Source: Bryobacterales bacterium F-183
Lineage (GTDB): Bacteria; Acidobacteriota; Terriglobia; Bryobacterales; Bryobacteraceae
DNA: 64,000 nt
Direction of reading: 5' to 3'
Assembly (NCBI GenBank): GCA_016865505.2
Contig: AP025252.1
Location: forward strand, 1,550,001 to 1,614,000
The position numbers and the translations under genes were made by a program. Of the stretch, positions 24,643 through 33,433 are shown in pieces (within the stretch, counting starts at the first letter, position 1; every line of letters begins with the position of its first letter). The notes under the pieces are model-generated. The model was not told where the DNA came from. It did not search any database and was given only the letters and a program-made list of their open reading frames with translations.

Positions 24643-26964
24643 ATGTACCCGCGGACCCTTGTCCTCGCCTTCTCTTGTCTCGCCGCTGCCGCCCTCGCCG
24701 CCGACCCGCCCGCCAAGAAGTTCGAACTCACCATCCCCAACATCATGCGCGGACCCGGCCTCGTCGGCTACGAACCCACCGCCGTACGCTGGTCGCAGGA
24801 CAGCACCAAGGTCTTCTTCAGTTGGAAGCAGGCCGCAGATCCTACGTTGAAGCCCTTCGACACCTACGTCGTCAATCGCGACGGCAGCGGCCTCCGCAAA
24901 CTCACCGAGGACGAAGCCCGCAACATTGCGCCTCCGGCCCAAGGCGGCGATCTCTCCAAAGACAAAAAGGCCACCGTCTACACCCAGTCCGGCGACCTCT
25001 ATGTGATGGACCACGCCTCTGGCAAAGCCCGCCGCATCACCCACACCAACGACGTGGAAACCGCGCCCCGCTTCACACGCGACAGCAAGCGCATCACCTT
25101 CGTACGCAACAACAACCTCTATCTGCTCTCGCTGGACTCGCCGGTCATCGAACAACTCACCGACATCCGCCCCGCCGGCTCACCCCCGCCGGACCCCAAA
25201 AAAGGCACAGAAAGCCAGGAATTCCTCAAAAAAGAAGAGCGCGACCTCCTCGCCATCGTCAAGGATCGTGCCCTGCGCCGTGAGGAAGAAGAGGCCCGCC
25301 GCAAAAAGGACAACCCTCGCAAGCCGTACATCCTCCAAGGCCGCCAGACCGTAGCCGGTCTCCAGTTGACCCCCGACGAAAAGCACGTCCTCGCCATGAT
25401 CATGGAACCCGCGGCCGACGCGAAGACCGCCATCGTCCCCAACTTCGTATCCGAGTCCGCCTACACAGAAGACCTGCAGACCCGCAACAAAGTCGGCGAT
25501 GTCCAGGCCCGCACGCGTCTTGCCTGGATCGATGTCGCCACCGGCGATTGGAAGTGGATCGAACACGGCCTGCTTGGCGAAGACAAGAAGGAACGCCCCG
25601 CGCAGTTCACCGGCCTCCCCATCTGGTCCGAAGACGGTGCGAATGCAATCTTCCAGGTCCGCGCCTCCGACAACAAGGACCGTTGGATCTTCGCGCTCGA
25701 CACCGCCACCGCCAAGGGCAGGGAACTCTTCCACGAACATGACGACGCCTGGGTCAGCGGCGGAGGCTTCGGCGCCCGCGGCACCATCGGCTTCACCGAT
25801 TCCAACACCGTCTACTTCTTGTCCGAAAAGACCGGCTACGCCCAACTCTACAGCGTCCCCTTCAACACCACCAAGGCAGAGCCAAAACCCCTCACCCAAG
25901 GCAAATTCGAAGTCACCGACGTCGACCTCTCGGACGACCGCAAGACCTTCTTCCTCACCACCAGCGAAGGCTCACCCTACGAACGCCATTTCTATTCGAT
26001 GAGCGTCAACGGTGGCGCCCGTACGAAGATGACGGCCACCCCCGGCAATCACGCCGTCACGTTATCGCCCGACGAAAAGACCATCGCGGAAATCCACTCG
26101 TACTCCAACAAGCCGCCGGAACTCTACATCGCCGGCAAGCAAATCACGGACTCCCCAACCGCCGAGTTCAAGTCCTACAAGTGGATCGATCCGCCCATCG
26201 TCGAAATCTCCGCCCGCGACGGCGCAAAAGTACCCGGCCGCTTCTACAAGCCCGCCAACTACCGCCCGGGCGGCCCCGCGGTGATCTTCGTCCACGGCGC
26301 AGGCTACCTGCAAAATGTACACAAGTGGTGGTCCAGCTACTTCCGCGAATACATGTTCCATCACTACCTCTTGGAACAAGGCTTCGCCGTGCTCGACCTC
26401 GACTATCGCGCCTCAGCCGGCTACGGTCGGGACTGGCGCACCGGCATCTATCGCTTTATGGGAGGCAAGGACCTCGATGACCAGGTGGACGGCGCACAGT
26501 GGCTCATCGTCAACCATGGCGTGGACCCCAAGAAGATCGGCATCTACGGCGGCAGCTACGGTGGCTTCATCACCTTGATGGCTCTGTTTACGCAGCCCGG
26601 CGTATTCTCGGCAGGCGCAGCGTTACGCCCCGTCACCGATTGGGCGCACTACAACCATCCGTACACGTCGAACATCCTCAACCTGCCGCACAAGGACCCC
26701 GAAGCATACCGCAAGTCCTCGCCCATCTATCACGCGGCAGGCTTGAAAGGCTCACTGCTCATCTGCCACGGCATGGTGGACGTCAACGTCCATTTCCAGG
26801 ACTCCGTCCGCCTCGTCCAAAAACTCATCGAACTCGGCAAAGAGGATTGGGAACTCGCCGTCTATCCAGTGGAAGACCACGGCTTCGCGCAGCCTTCCAG
26901 CTGGACCGACGAGTACAAACGCATCTACAAACTATTCGCAAAAATGGCCGGAAAACAGCCTTAA
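24643..26964 (+). CDS. S9-family (prolyl oligopeptidase-like) serine peptidase
   Basis: 773 residues. ATG 24643 gives a signal peptide (MYPRTLVLAFSCLAAAALA). The N-terminal about 480 residues form a WD40-like/DPP-type beta-propeller (blades ending in TRDSKRITFVR, SPDEKTIAEIH). The C-terminal alpha/beta hydrolase has the nucleophile S638 in GGSYGG, D713 in MVDVNVH and H746 in EDHGF, a complete triad. The architecture fits dipeptidyl-peptidase IV/acylaminoacyl-peptidase relatives that cut short peptides, here outside the cytoplasm. A long Lys/Glu-rich insert with KKEERDLLAIV lies near residue 205. The last 4 bp overlap the convergent Kelch gene (TTAA shared by both stops). Confidence 0.93.
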   Translation: MYPRTLVLAFSCLAAAALAADPPAKKFELTIPNIMRGPGLVGYEPTAVRWSQDSTKVFFSWKQAADPTLKPFDTYVVNRDGSGLRKLTEDEARNIAPPAQGGDLSKDKKATVYTQSGDLYVMDHASGKARRITHTNDVETAPRFTRDSKRITFVRNNNLYLLSLDSPVIEQLTDIRPAGSPPPDPKKGTESQEFLKKEERDLLAIVKDRALRREEEEARRKKDNPRKPYILQGRQTVAGLQLTPDEKHVLAMIMEPAADAKTAIVPNFVSESAYTEDLQTRNKVGDVQARTRLAWIDVATGDWKWIEHGLLGEDKKERPAQFTGLPIWSEDGANAIFQVRASDNKDRWIFALDTATAKGRELFHEHDDAWVSGGGFGARGTIGFTDSNTVYFLSEKTGYAQLYSVPFNTTKAEPKPLTQGKFEVTDVDLSDDRKTFFLTTSEGSPYERHFYSMSVNGGARTKMTATPGNHAVTLSPDEKTIAEIHSYSNKPPELYIAGKQITDSPTAEFKSYKWIDPPIVEISARDGAKVPGRFYKPANYRPGGPAVIFVHGAGYLQNVHKWWSSYFREYMFHHYLLEQGFAVLDLDYRASAGYGRDWRTGIYRFMGGKDLDDQVDGAQWLIVNHGVDPKKIGIYGGSYGGFITLMALFTQPGVFSAGAALRPVTDWAHYNHPYTSNILNLPHKDPEAYRKSSPIYHAAGLKGSLLICHGMVDVNVHFQDSVRLVQKLIELGKEDWELAVYPVEDHGFAQPSSWTDEYKRIYKLFAKMAGKQP

Positions 26965-28517
26965 TTGCCTACGGCGAACGCTTCCACCAAATCGGAGTTC
27001 GCGCCCTTATCCGCGCCGCCGATGATCAGAACGTTCTTGCCGTACGATGCAAACCGGTGGGCAACCCGGGGCGTACCCTTGCCCACCACATCCCATTCCT
27101 TGGTGGCGCCGTTCAGCCGGTACAGCGTCCCATCGGACACGCTGACATACATCACGCCCTTATGCACGCCCGCCGCCGGAGCGAACGATAGCGCCTTCGA
27201 TGCCGGCAATTTCGGACCTTCGCTCCAAGTGTTCGTCTTGGGATCGTAAACCGTCACATCCCGCACCACCGCCGCGCGATCCGTCAGCCCGCCAATCACG
27301 TACATCTTGCCGTCATGCGCAGCCGCCATCAATGCGCGGCGCTTGAACGGCTGGGGCTCCGTCTTCCACACCGGCTTTGCCGCCTTCAAATCCAGAATCT
27401 CAATCGTAGCCGGCCATTCCTGACCTTCGCCCTTCAGATTCCAACCGCCGGACACAATCATCTTCCCGTCAATCACCACCACATCGTGCGACGACCTCGG
27501 CGCGTTCAACGCCGGCATCGGTACCCACTTGCGATTCTTCACATCAAACTTGTGTACGTCAGCCGTCGAATGAATATCCGCCGGGTCGCCCGGTTTGTTG
27601 CGAGGCGCCATGCCGCCCACCAGATAGATATCGCCCTGGTACGCCGCCAGATTCATCCCCTGCAACGCGGGACCCTCAGGCAACGCTTCCCACTTGGTCG
27701 GATCATCCAGCCGCACCCGGTGAAACTTCCCGGAAACCGCCTGTGTATCGTACGTGTGCGTCTTCGCAATATGCCCGCCGTACACATACAGCCAGCCGTT
27801 ATCCACCACGCTCCCAAAGCTGGAAGTGGCCTCCGGCAGCGTGGCAAACCGCGGCGTGACATCGAACACAATCGTCGCGTAATGCCGCAGCTCATCAAAG
27901 GTCTTGCCTTCGCGCTCGCCGTTGCCCGGCTCAAAGAACCGCGTCCACGCGCCATACCGGCCGGTGGCAGTAAACACCTCGGTATTGCCCGATGCGTCCG
28001 TCTTCACCCTCTTCTCGCCGCCCGACGGCAGAATCACCACCACATCCGCGCCAACCAGCGGCTTCCCATTCGCGACAGCGTGAAACACCAGCGCCCCAGG
28101 CTTGCCCATCGGGATCAACTCCACCGGCTTACCACCCACGGCTTCCGTACCAAACCCGTTCCCCAGCAGAGTCTTCGGATAGTACGTCAGCAAAAACGGC
28201 TTCGGTGCGCGACCCAACTGCATCACACCCATCTCCACCGCGCCGTGGACGGCAACGCCACCACCCGGCAGCGCCAGCGTATGGAACTTCTCCCCCGCAC
28301 TCGCCGTCAATTCGCGATCCTTGCCGTCCGCGCCACGCAACATCAATTTGGTGGACTTCATCAGCCGCGCATCCACAGCTTCATCCGGCTGCAGCGTCTC
28401 GCTGATGATCATCTTCGCCGACGCCCCACCGGGCTCCGGCACCACAAACACAAAATGAGCAAAAGCGGCCAACGGGGCCAGGCCCGCGGCCAGCATTGAA
28501 CGGTAAAGCGATTTCAT
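26961..28517 (-). CDS. Exported protein: metal-binding-like N-terminal domain plus Kelch propeller
   Basis: 518 residues. The signal peptide ends AAFA, so the mature protein would begin with H21. The next about 210 residues resemble DUF4198/NikM-type periplasmic domains found near nickel and cobalt importers (HFVFVVPEPGG, PVELIPMG, GADVVVILPSGGEKRVKTDASG). From about residue 235 come Kelch repeats (WLYVYGGHI, DIYLVGGMAP, KMIVSGGWN, KMYVIGGLTD, VLIIGGAD), forming a propeller. An N-terminal histidine often helps bind copper or nickel, but binding is not shown. It is the last gene of the five-gene operon that starts at 31676, 37 bp after the phosphatase gene. Confidence 0.75.
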   Translation of the reverse strand: MKSLYRSMLAAGLAPLAAFAHFVFVVPEPGGASAKMIISETLQPDEAVDARLMKSTKLMLRGADGKDRELTASAGEKFHTLALPGGGVAVHGAVEMGVMQLGRAPKPFLLTYYPKTLLGNGFGTEAVGGKPVELIPMGKPGALVFHAVANGKPLVGADVVVILPSGGEKRVKTDASGNTEVFTATGRYGAWTRFFEPGNGEREGKTFDELRHYATIVFDVTPRFATLPEATSSFGSVVDNGWLYVYGGHIAKTHTYDTQAVSGKFHRVRLDDPTKWEALPEGPALQGMNLAAYQGDIYLVGGMAPRNKPGDPADIHSTADVHKFDVKNRKWVPMPALNAPRSSHDVVVIDGKMIVSGGWNLKGEGQEWPATIEILDLKAAKPVWKTEPQPFKRRALMAAAHDGKMYVIGGLTDRAAVVRDVTVYDPKTNTWSEGPKLPASKALSFAPAAGVHKGVMYVSVSDGTLYRLNGATKEWDVVGKGTPRVAHRFASYGKNVLIIGGADKGANSDLVEAFAVGN

Positions 28518-28554
28518 AGTCTCAGTACTTCCTCTTGTTGTCTTGCTGAACTCT

Positions 28555-29091
28555 CTATTGCTTCCAAGCCGCGCCGTAACGTAACGTTCGAAAGCCGGCC
28601 AGCTTGCCGCTCCGGAACGTCAGTATCAGCAGCCGGTCATACTCGGTCTCTTCGATCTTCGCGATCTTGGACGCGGCTCCCAGTTGTTCCAAAAGATTCT
28701 CAATCTCGCCGCTATGTCGCACGGCAACCGCAGCGGACCCGTCCGGCATGGCCGCAAACGCCTGCCCCAACGCCTTCGTATCGCCTGCGGCAATCACCGT
28801 AACCGTCACGCCAAGCCGCTTTGCGAGAGGAGCCGCGCTCTCCTGCGTCCGCCGGTACTCCGAGGCAATCACCTTCGAGATCCCTGCCTCGCCAAACATC
28901 CGCGCCAGCAGTTGTGCTCGCTCTTGCCCGGCCGCTGTAATCGGATCTTCCTTGGCCGGCCCGCTCCGTTCGGCGTGCCGAACCAGAAACACAGTTGCGG
29001 AAGTGTCCTGCGCCGCCATCGGAAGAGCGAAAGCGGCCAACAAAAGCGTCAAAATCCAGCGCGATTTACCTGCAATCCAGTTGCGAGTCAT
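28555..29091 (-). CDS. Exported histidine phosphatase-family protein
   Basis: 178 residues. Signal peptide with core ILTLLLAAFALPMAAQ. The catalytic motif is VFLVRHAERSG with H39. A second essential region AVRHSGEIENLL supplies the other active-site histidine, and ASEYRRTQESAAPLA matches the SixA/phosphoglycerate-mutase branch. The enzyme would dephosphorylate a small molecule or peptide in the periplasm; the substrate is unknown. It lies inside the operon headed by the Cys-rich protein and the TonB receptor, 21 bp after the small membrane peptide, which makes a role in handling a phosphorylated ligand conceivable (inference). Confidence 0.85.
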   Translation of the reverse strand: MTRNWIAGKSRWILTLLLAAFALPMAAQDTSATVFLVRHAERSGPAKEDPITAAGQERAQLLARMFGEAGISKVIASEYRRTQESAAPLAKRLGVTVTVIAAGDTKALGQAFAAMPDGSAAVAVRHSGEIENLLEQLGAASKIAKIEETEYDRLLILTFRSGKLAGFRTLRYGAAWKQ

Positions 29092-29112
29092 TTCGAACTT
29101 ATTCTCTCATTC

Positions 29113-29208
29113 TCAAAACGCGCGGGCCAAACCCAGCATCAGGCTGGCCATGAGACAGACCGAGCCCAGGCTCAGCGCGGTCCATCTCCAGTCGTTCACT
29201 CGTCTCAT
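29113..29208 (-). CDS. 31-residue single-pass membrane peptide
   Basis: ATG 29208 lies 6 bp after the stop of the TonB receptor, and the frame reads MRRVNDWRWTALSLG followed by a hydrophobic helix (SVCLMASLMLGLA) and RAF. Basic residues before the helix put the N-terminus in the cytoplasm. The position in a tightly packed operon, with short gaps on both sides, is the main argument for it being real. No strong ribosome site is seen; translational coupling to the receptor is plausible. It resembles in layout the very short subunits that accompany membrane complexes, but no family is recognised. Confidence 0.5.
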   Translation of the reverse strand: MRRVNDWRWTALSLGSVCLMASLMLGLARAF

Positions 29209-29214
29209 CGGGGC

Positions 29215-31440
29215 TTAAAACTCGCTCCTTCCGAACCGGTACCGGACTCCAACCCGCGCCGTACGCCCGTAATCCGGCCGGTCGAAACTCGGCGTTGCAT
29301 ATTGCAGCTTGCCGTCCCGGCTATTCGCAAAGTTGTCCACCGCCACGAACGTCTCAAACCCCTTCGCCCAGGACTTCGCACCATACGCATCCCAGATCTG
29401 GAACGGCAGCCCGCGTGTCACATTCGTCAACTGCCAGTGGCTGTAAAAAGACCCCCGTACGTTCGCCGTCAATCCCCACTTCGGAATCGAATAGTCCGCC
29501 CGTACCACGCCCGTATGCCGGTGCCGCTGCAGCAACGCCGCATTCGTAATGCTGTCCTTGGCGTTCAGAAACGTATACGCACCCGATACGCGCAGCCGCC
29601 GCGTAAACGCATACTCTCCGTCCAACTCCACTCCTTGCGTGAAGATCCGCGCCTGATTGAAGTACACAAACGTTTGCCGTCCCAGCAGCGGATTGAAAAT
29701 CGGCTCAATCCGGTACTCCGCCAACAAAGAGTTCAACTCTGCCGCCGTTCTCGGCGTACCAATCAACCGCGTGTCGATCAGGTCGCGTACATTGTTCCGG
29801 AATAGCGTCATCCCCAGCCTGTAACGCGTCTTGCGGAAGGTCAGCCCCGTCTGCCAGCTCTGGCTATGCTCCGGAGTCAACCGCGTATTCCCAATCACTT
29901 GATAAAAGCTCGCCGGATTGGCGAACCGGAAGTACAGTTGCCCCAGATCCGGCGCGCGGAACCCCATCCCGAACGATCCGCGGACAATCACCGAATCGCT
30001 CAGCCGGTAGATCAACCCGAACTTCGGCACCGCAGCGTTCCCAAACCGGCTATGGTCCGTGATGCGCCCGCCGATTGTCGCGGTCAGCCGCCGGTACGTC
30101 CACTTGTCCTGCAGCCAGAAATCGCGCGCCGTAATCTGCTGCCCGACGTTGTCGCCGGCCAGCCGGTTCAAGCCGCGATACTGGATCTGCACCCACTCCG
30201 CGCCGCCCTGCAGCAGGTGTTGCGACCCGAACTGGTGGCTCACCGTCGTATCTAGCCGGTTCATCCGTTCGTTCAGATTTGCCGCCGCCGTCACACCGCC
30301 CGTCAGAGGCGTCGTGTAGCTGTCCTCGTCGTACCTCGCCGTGTAACCGCGCATCTGCACCGTCGTCGCCGCACCCGGAACCCAGTCCGCCACCACCGCA
30401 TACGACTGGTTCGAATCGAGCGCCCGGCCATTCACCAGCCCAGTCTCGGACGCATTGCGGCCCTCTTCGCGATTCCGGTACGCATTGGCCGTAAACCCAA
30501 TGCCGAACGTCGGCGCTGCCTGGAAGCGCGTCTTGAACAGGATGTCATCCCGTCTCACCTGCGGACCCACCGTTGTCGGCGAGTTCGGCAGCAGCGAGTA
30601 TGAATCCATCCGGCTCGTACCCAGATTCGCGTACGCATACCCACGGCCTCTCCGTCCGCCCACATCTGCGCGACCATCGAACATTCCCAGGCTCCCGCCG
30701 CTCAATACCAAGCCACCTTCCAGCGGTGTCGACGGCTCCTGCGTAATCATGTTGATCACCCCGCCAATGGCATCGCTGCCGTACAGCGAAGAGGATGTAC
30801 CCTTTGCCACCTCAATCCGGTTCAGCCGCCCCGACGATTGCCGGTTCAGATTCACCACGCCACTCTTGATCCCGCGCGCCCCAAGCACCGGCAACCCATC
30901 CTGCAGCACCAGTACCTGCCGGGAATCGATCCCTTGAATCTGTTCGCCACCCACCGTCGACGTATTCCCGCGCCGCACCAGTACACCCGGCATCTCTTGC
31001 AGCAAATCGGACACCCGTTCGTACCCTGTGTTGACGATCTGTTGCCGGCTCACCACATCCACCTTCGTTGCGGATTCCTCCTGCAACTCTTCCGTACGTG
31101 ACCCGCTCACCACCGTCACCGATGACGACAGCATCGTCGGTTGCAGGGTGATCGCAGCCGCTGATGCCCCCGCCTGCAATATCGCCTCGCCTTCCAGTCC
31201 CTCGGCCTTCGCCCGCACCACGTACTCGCCGTCGGAAGGAAGTGTCACCCGGCACGACCCCGTACCGCTCTGCGTCACGCATCGCACCTCCACTCCTCGC
31301 GCTGCGTTCCGTACCGTAACCTCCACACCGCTCACAGGCAGGTTCTGCCCGTCCTTACACCGCAACTCCGCCGTTCGCTCGGCAAAGCCAAAAAGCTGGC
31401 AACTCAGAACGGCAAGACAGCAAACACCGCTTACTCGCAC
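29215..31440 (-). CDS. TonB-dependent receptor (BtuB/CirA-like)
   Basis: 741 residues from a GTG at 31440, overlapping the upstream gene by 10 bp. After a signal peptide there is an Ig-like carboxypeptidase-regulatory domain (about 25-105), then a plug domain: VTVVSGSRTEELQ as the TonB-box region, VSDLLQEMPGVLVRRG, DSRQVLVLQDGLPV and GSDAIGGVINMIT. The barrel ends VGVRYRFGRSEF. The plug is closest in style to vitamin B12, haem and catecholate receptors rather than to the Oar group. Promoter and operator lie upstream of the preceding small gene. The ligand is unknown; a metal or metal complex is favoured by the operon partners. Confidence 0.92.
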   Translation of the reverse strand: MRVSGVCCLAVLSCQLFGFAERTAELRCKDGQNLPVSGVEVTVRNAARGVEVRCVTQSGTGSCRVTLPSDGEYVVRAKAEGLEGEAILQAGASAAAITLQPTMLSSSVTVVSGSRTEELQEESATKVDVVSRQQIVNTGYERVSDLLQEMPGVLVRRGNTSTVGGEQIQGIDSRQVLVLQDGLPVLGARGIKSGVVNLNRQSSGRLNRIEVAKGTSSSLYGSDAIGGVINMITQEPSTPLEGGLVLSGGSLGMFDGRADVGGRRGRGYAYANLGTSRMDSYSLLPNSPTTVGPQVRRDDILFKTRFQAAPTFGIGFTANAYRNREEGRNASETGLVNGRALDSNQSYAVVADWVPGAATTVQMRGYTARYDEDSYTTPLTGGVTAAANLNERMNRLDTTVSHQFGSQHLLQGGAEWVQIQYRGLNRLAGDNVGQQITARDFWLQDKWTYRRLTATIGGRITDHSRFGNAAVPKFGLIYRLSDSVIVRGSFGMGFRAPDLGQLYFRFANPASFYQVIGNTRLTPEHSQSWQTGLTFRKTRYRLGMTLFRNNVRDLIDTRLIGTPRTAAELNSLLAEYRIEPIFNPLLGRQTFVYFNQARIFTQGVELDGEYAFTRRLRVSGAYTFLNAKDSITNAALLQRHRHTGVVRADYSIPKWGLTANVRGSFYSHWQLTNVTRGLPFQIWDAYGAKSWAKGFETFVAVDNFANSRDGKLQYATPSFDRPDYGRTARVGVRYRFGRSEF

Positions 31441-31676
31441 GGCTCTGTGTCTCCTTCCGTTTCAAGCATCAGCTCAAAGTTCGACGCCGCTCGTTGAAAC
31501 ATCTCCACCACCGCCAAAAACGTTTGCGGCGTCACCTGAAGATTCGCCGGACCCAGCGCCAGGTGGATGTTGCTGCACTCGCAACACCGGAAAATCGCGC
31601 CAACCTCCGGGTTATGCGCCAGTATCCAAGGCTGCGGCTCCACCGCCGAAGCAGAATCAGGACGGGAAACGGACAT
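31431..31676 (-). CDS. Small Cys-rich protein translationally coupled to a TonB receptor
   Basis: 81 residues from ATG 31676; a TTG two codons earlier (31682), 4 bp after AAGGAG, is an equally possible start. The centre reads IFRCCECSNIHLALGP, then LQVTPQTFLAVVEMFQRA. The three clustered cysteines and a histidine could bind metal. The pattern (Cys pair, IHL-x-G, then T-x-x-x-F) recalls small DUF6686-like proteins, but the match is by memory only. There is no signal peptide. The stop overlaps the receptor start by 10 bp. It is the first gene of the five-gene minus-strand operon. Confidence 0.65.
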   Translation of the reverse strand: MSVSRPDSASAVEPQPWILAHNPEVGAIFRCCECSNIHLALGPANLQVTPQTFLAVVEMFQRAASNFELMLETEGDTEPCE

Positions 31677-31844
31677 TTGCAACGCGCTCCTTCGGTTCGT
31701 TCGAGCGCAGCGCTGCCAAAGGCGGTTCCACTACAATGAGGAAGTCCGGCCCGGTTCACACTGGCTCGGGATACAGAAGCCGCTGGGGTGCACTCTCGCA
31801 AAGATCCCCCGGCGGCTTTTCAATCTATGGTTGCGGCTGCAAGT

Positions 31845-31856
31845 CAGTTGCAATTG
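31845..31856 (-). promoter_or_regulatory. 12-bp near-palindromic operator, copy 1 (TonB operon)
   Basis: On the minus strand the site reads CAATTGCAACTG, matching its own reverse complement at 10 of 12 positions (consensus CAnTTGCAAnTG). It lies 12 bp beyond the -10 of the promoter at 31869-31898, at about +6 to +17. The identical 12-mer occurs at 51543-51554 in the promoter of the siderophore receptor. Confidence 0.6.
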
Positions 31857-31868
31857 CCGCTCCTCCAC

Positions 31869-31898
31869 AATATACGACTAGTTTGGTCCGTGAATCAA
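31869..31898 (-). promoter_or_regulatory. Sigma-70 promoter of the five-gene TonB operon
   Basis: Reading the minus strand, TTGATT (31898-31893) and TATATT (31874-31869) are separated by 18 bp. Transcription would start near 31862, giving a leader of about 185 bases before the first start codon. Confidence 0.65.
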
Positions 31899-32073
31899 TA
31901 TCGCCACCGTAAAAATTCTGTAACGGCCCTCAACTGCTATTCTGAAAACATGCAGTCCGTTGTACCTTCCACTGCTCGTCCGTCCCTCTTCGCTGGCGAC
32001 TAAGCTCCCCGCACACCACCCTCGCGTCCGCATTTCTACAGAAAACCCAAAGAACTGACCGAAGGAGCTTCCC

Positions 32074-33411
32074 ATGTCGCTGCCTCATTTGGTAACCCCC
32101 TCTTTACCGGGACCCAAAGCCGCGAGCATCATCGCTCGCGACCATGCCGTACTCTCGCCGTCCTACACGCGCGGCTACCCGCTCGTCGCCGCCAAAGGCG
32201 AAGGAGCCATCATCATGGACGTGGACGGCAATCGTTTCCTCGATTGCAATGCCGGCATCGCCGTCGTCGCCGCCGGACACTGCCACCCTCGCGTGGTCGC
32301 CGCCATCCAAAAGCAGGCCGCAGAATTGATCCACATGTCGGGCACCGATTTCTACTACGAAAACATGGTGGAACTCGCCGAAAAGCTCGCCCGCCTCGCC
32401 CCCGGCGGACCCGCCGTGCCCCGCCGCGTCTACTTCGGCAACTCTGGTACCGAAGCCGTCGAAGCCGCCCTCAAAATGGCCCGCTACCACACCGGCCGGG
32501 ACAAGTTCATCGCCTTCTACGGCAGCTTCCACGGCCGTACCATGGGCGCTTTATCCCTTACTGGCTCGAAAGCGATCCAGAAAAAAGGATTCGGCCAGAT
32601 GCTCGGCGGCGTCCACCACATCCCGTACGCCAACTGTTACCGCTGCGCCTACAACCGCACCGTCGACACCTGCAACGTCGAATGCGTCAAGGTACTCGAA
32701 GAGACCGTCTTCCGCCACGTCCTCCCGGCCGCTGAGGTCGCGGCGATCATGCTCGAACCCATCCAGGGCGAAGGCGGCTACGTCGTCCCGCCGCAAAAGT
32801 TCATCGACGAACTCAACCGCGTCGCTCAAAAGCACGGCATCCTGCTCATGTTCGACGAAGTCCAAAGCGGCATGGGACGCACCGGCAAGATGTGGGCCGC
32901 CGAGCATTTCAAAGACGCGATCCCGGACATCATGACGGTCGCCAAAGGCATCGCCAGCGGACTCCCCCTTTCCGCCACCATCGCCAAAACCCAGTACATG
33001 CAGTGGACCCCGGGAGCCCACGCCTCCACCTTCGGGGGCAACCCGGTAGCCTGCAGCGCCGCCCTCGCAACGCTCGAACTGCTCGAAGAAACCCTCATCG
33101 AGAACGCAGCCAAAATCGGCGACCACATCCTCAACCGCCTCCGCGAATGGCCCCACCGTTTCCGCACCGTAGGCGACGTCCGCGGCCGAGGCCTGATGAT
33201 CGGCTTCGAACTCGTCAAGGACCAGCAGACCAAAGAACGCAACCCCGAACTCCGCGACCAACTGGAACAAGCGGCCTTTCAAAAAGGAGTCCTGATTCTA
33301 GGCTGCGGCCCCAACAGCATCCGCCTCTGCCCACCGCTCGTAATCACCAAAGACCAAGCCGACTTCGTAGTCGACACGCTCGAAGACTGCCTCACGGCAC
33401 TGGGCGGATAA
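32074..33411 (+). CDS. Class III PLP aminotransferase (acetylornithine/4-aminobutyrate family)
   Basis: 445 residues with GAAGGAG before the ATG. Fold-type I features: SGTEAVEAALKMAR for phosphate binding, FHGRTMGALSLTGSK, LMFDEVQSGMGRTG with the PLP-ring aspartate, and the Schiff-base lysine K291 in VAKGIASG. A cysteine cluster, NCYRCAYN then CNVEC about 8 residues later (about 188-205), sits in an insertion also present in the archaeal-type branch of the 'acetylornithine aminotransferase family', some of which act on ornithine, lysine or 4-aminobutyrate or as racemases. The substrate is therefore open. It stands alone, followed by a toxin-antitoxin pair. Confidence 0.9.
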   Translation: MSLPHLVTPSLPGPKAASIIARDHAVLSPSYTRGYPLVAAKGEGAIIMDVDGNRFLDCNAGIAVVAAGHCHPRVVAAIQKQAAELIHMSGTDFYYENMVELAEKLARLAPGGPAVPRRVYFGNSGTEAVEAALKMARYHTGRDKFIAFYGSFHGRTMGALSLTGSKAIQKKGFGQMLGGVHHIPYANCYRCAYNRTVDTCNVECVKVLEETVFRHVLPAAEVAAIMLEPIQGEGGYVVPPQKFIDELNRVAQKHGILLMFDEVQSGMGRTGKMWAAEHFKDAIPDIMTVAKGIASGLPLSATIAKTQYMQWTPGAHASTFGGNPVACSAALATLELLEETLIENAAKIGDHILNRLREWPHRFRTVGDVRGRGLMIGFELVKDQQTKERNPELRDQLEQAAFQKGVLILGCGPNSIRLCPPLVITKDQADFVVDTLEDCLTALGG

Positions 33412-33433
33412 GCGATACTCTTGGAAAAAGGCT

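Larger units (their letters stand above)
31683..32073. other. 391-bp intergenic region between divergent transcription units
   Basis: It holds the promoter and operator of the minus-strand TonB operon (31845-31898). No convincing gene is seen; the open frames across it have poor codon character. The last 20 bp carry GAAGGAG for the aminotransferase gene. Confidence 0.6.
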
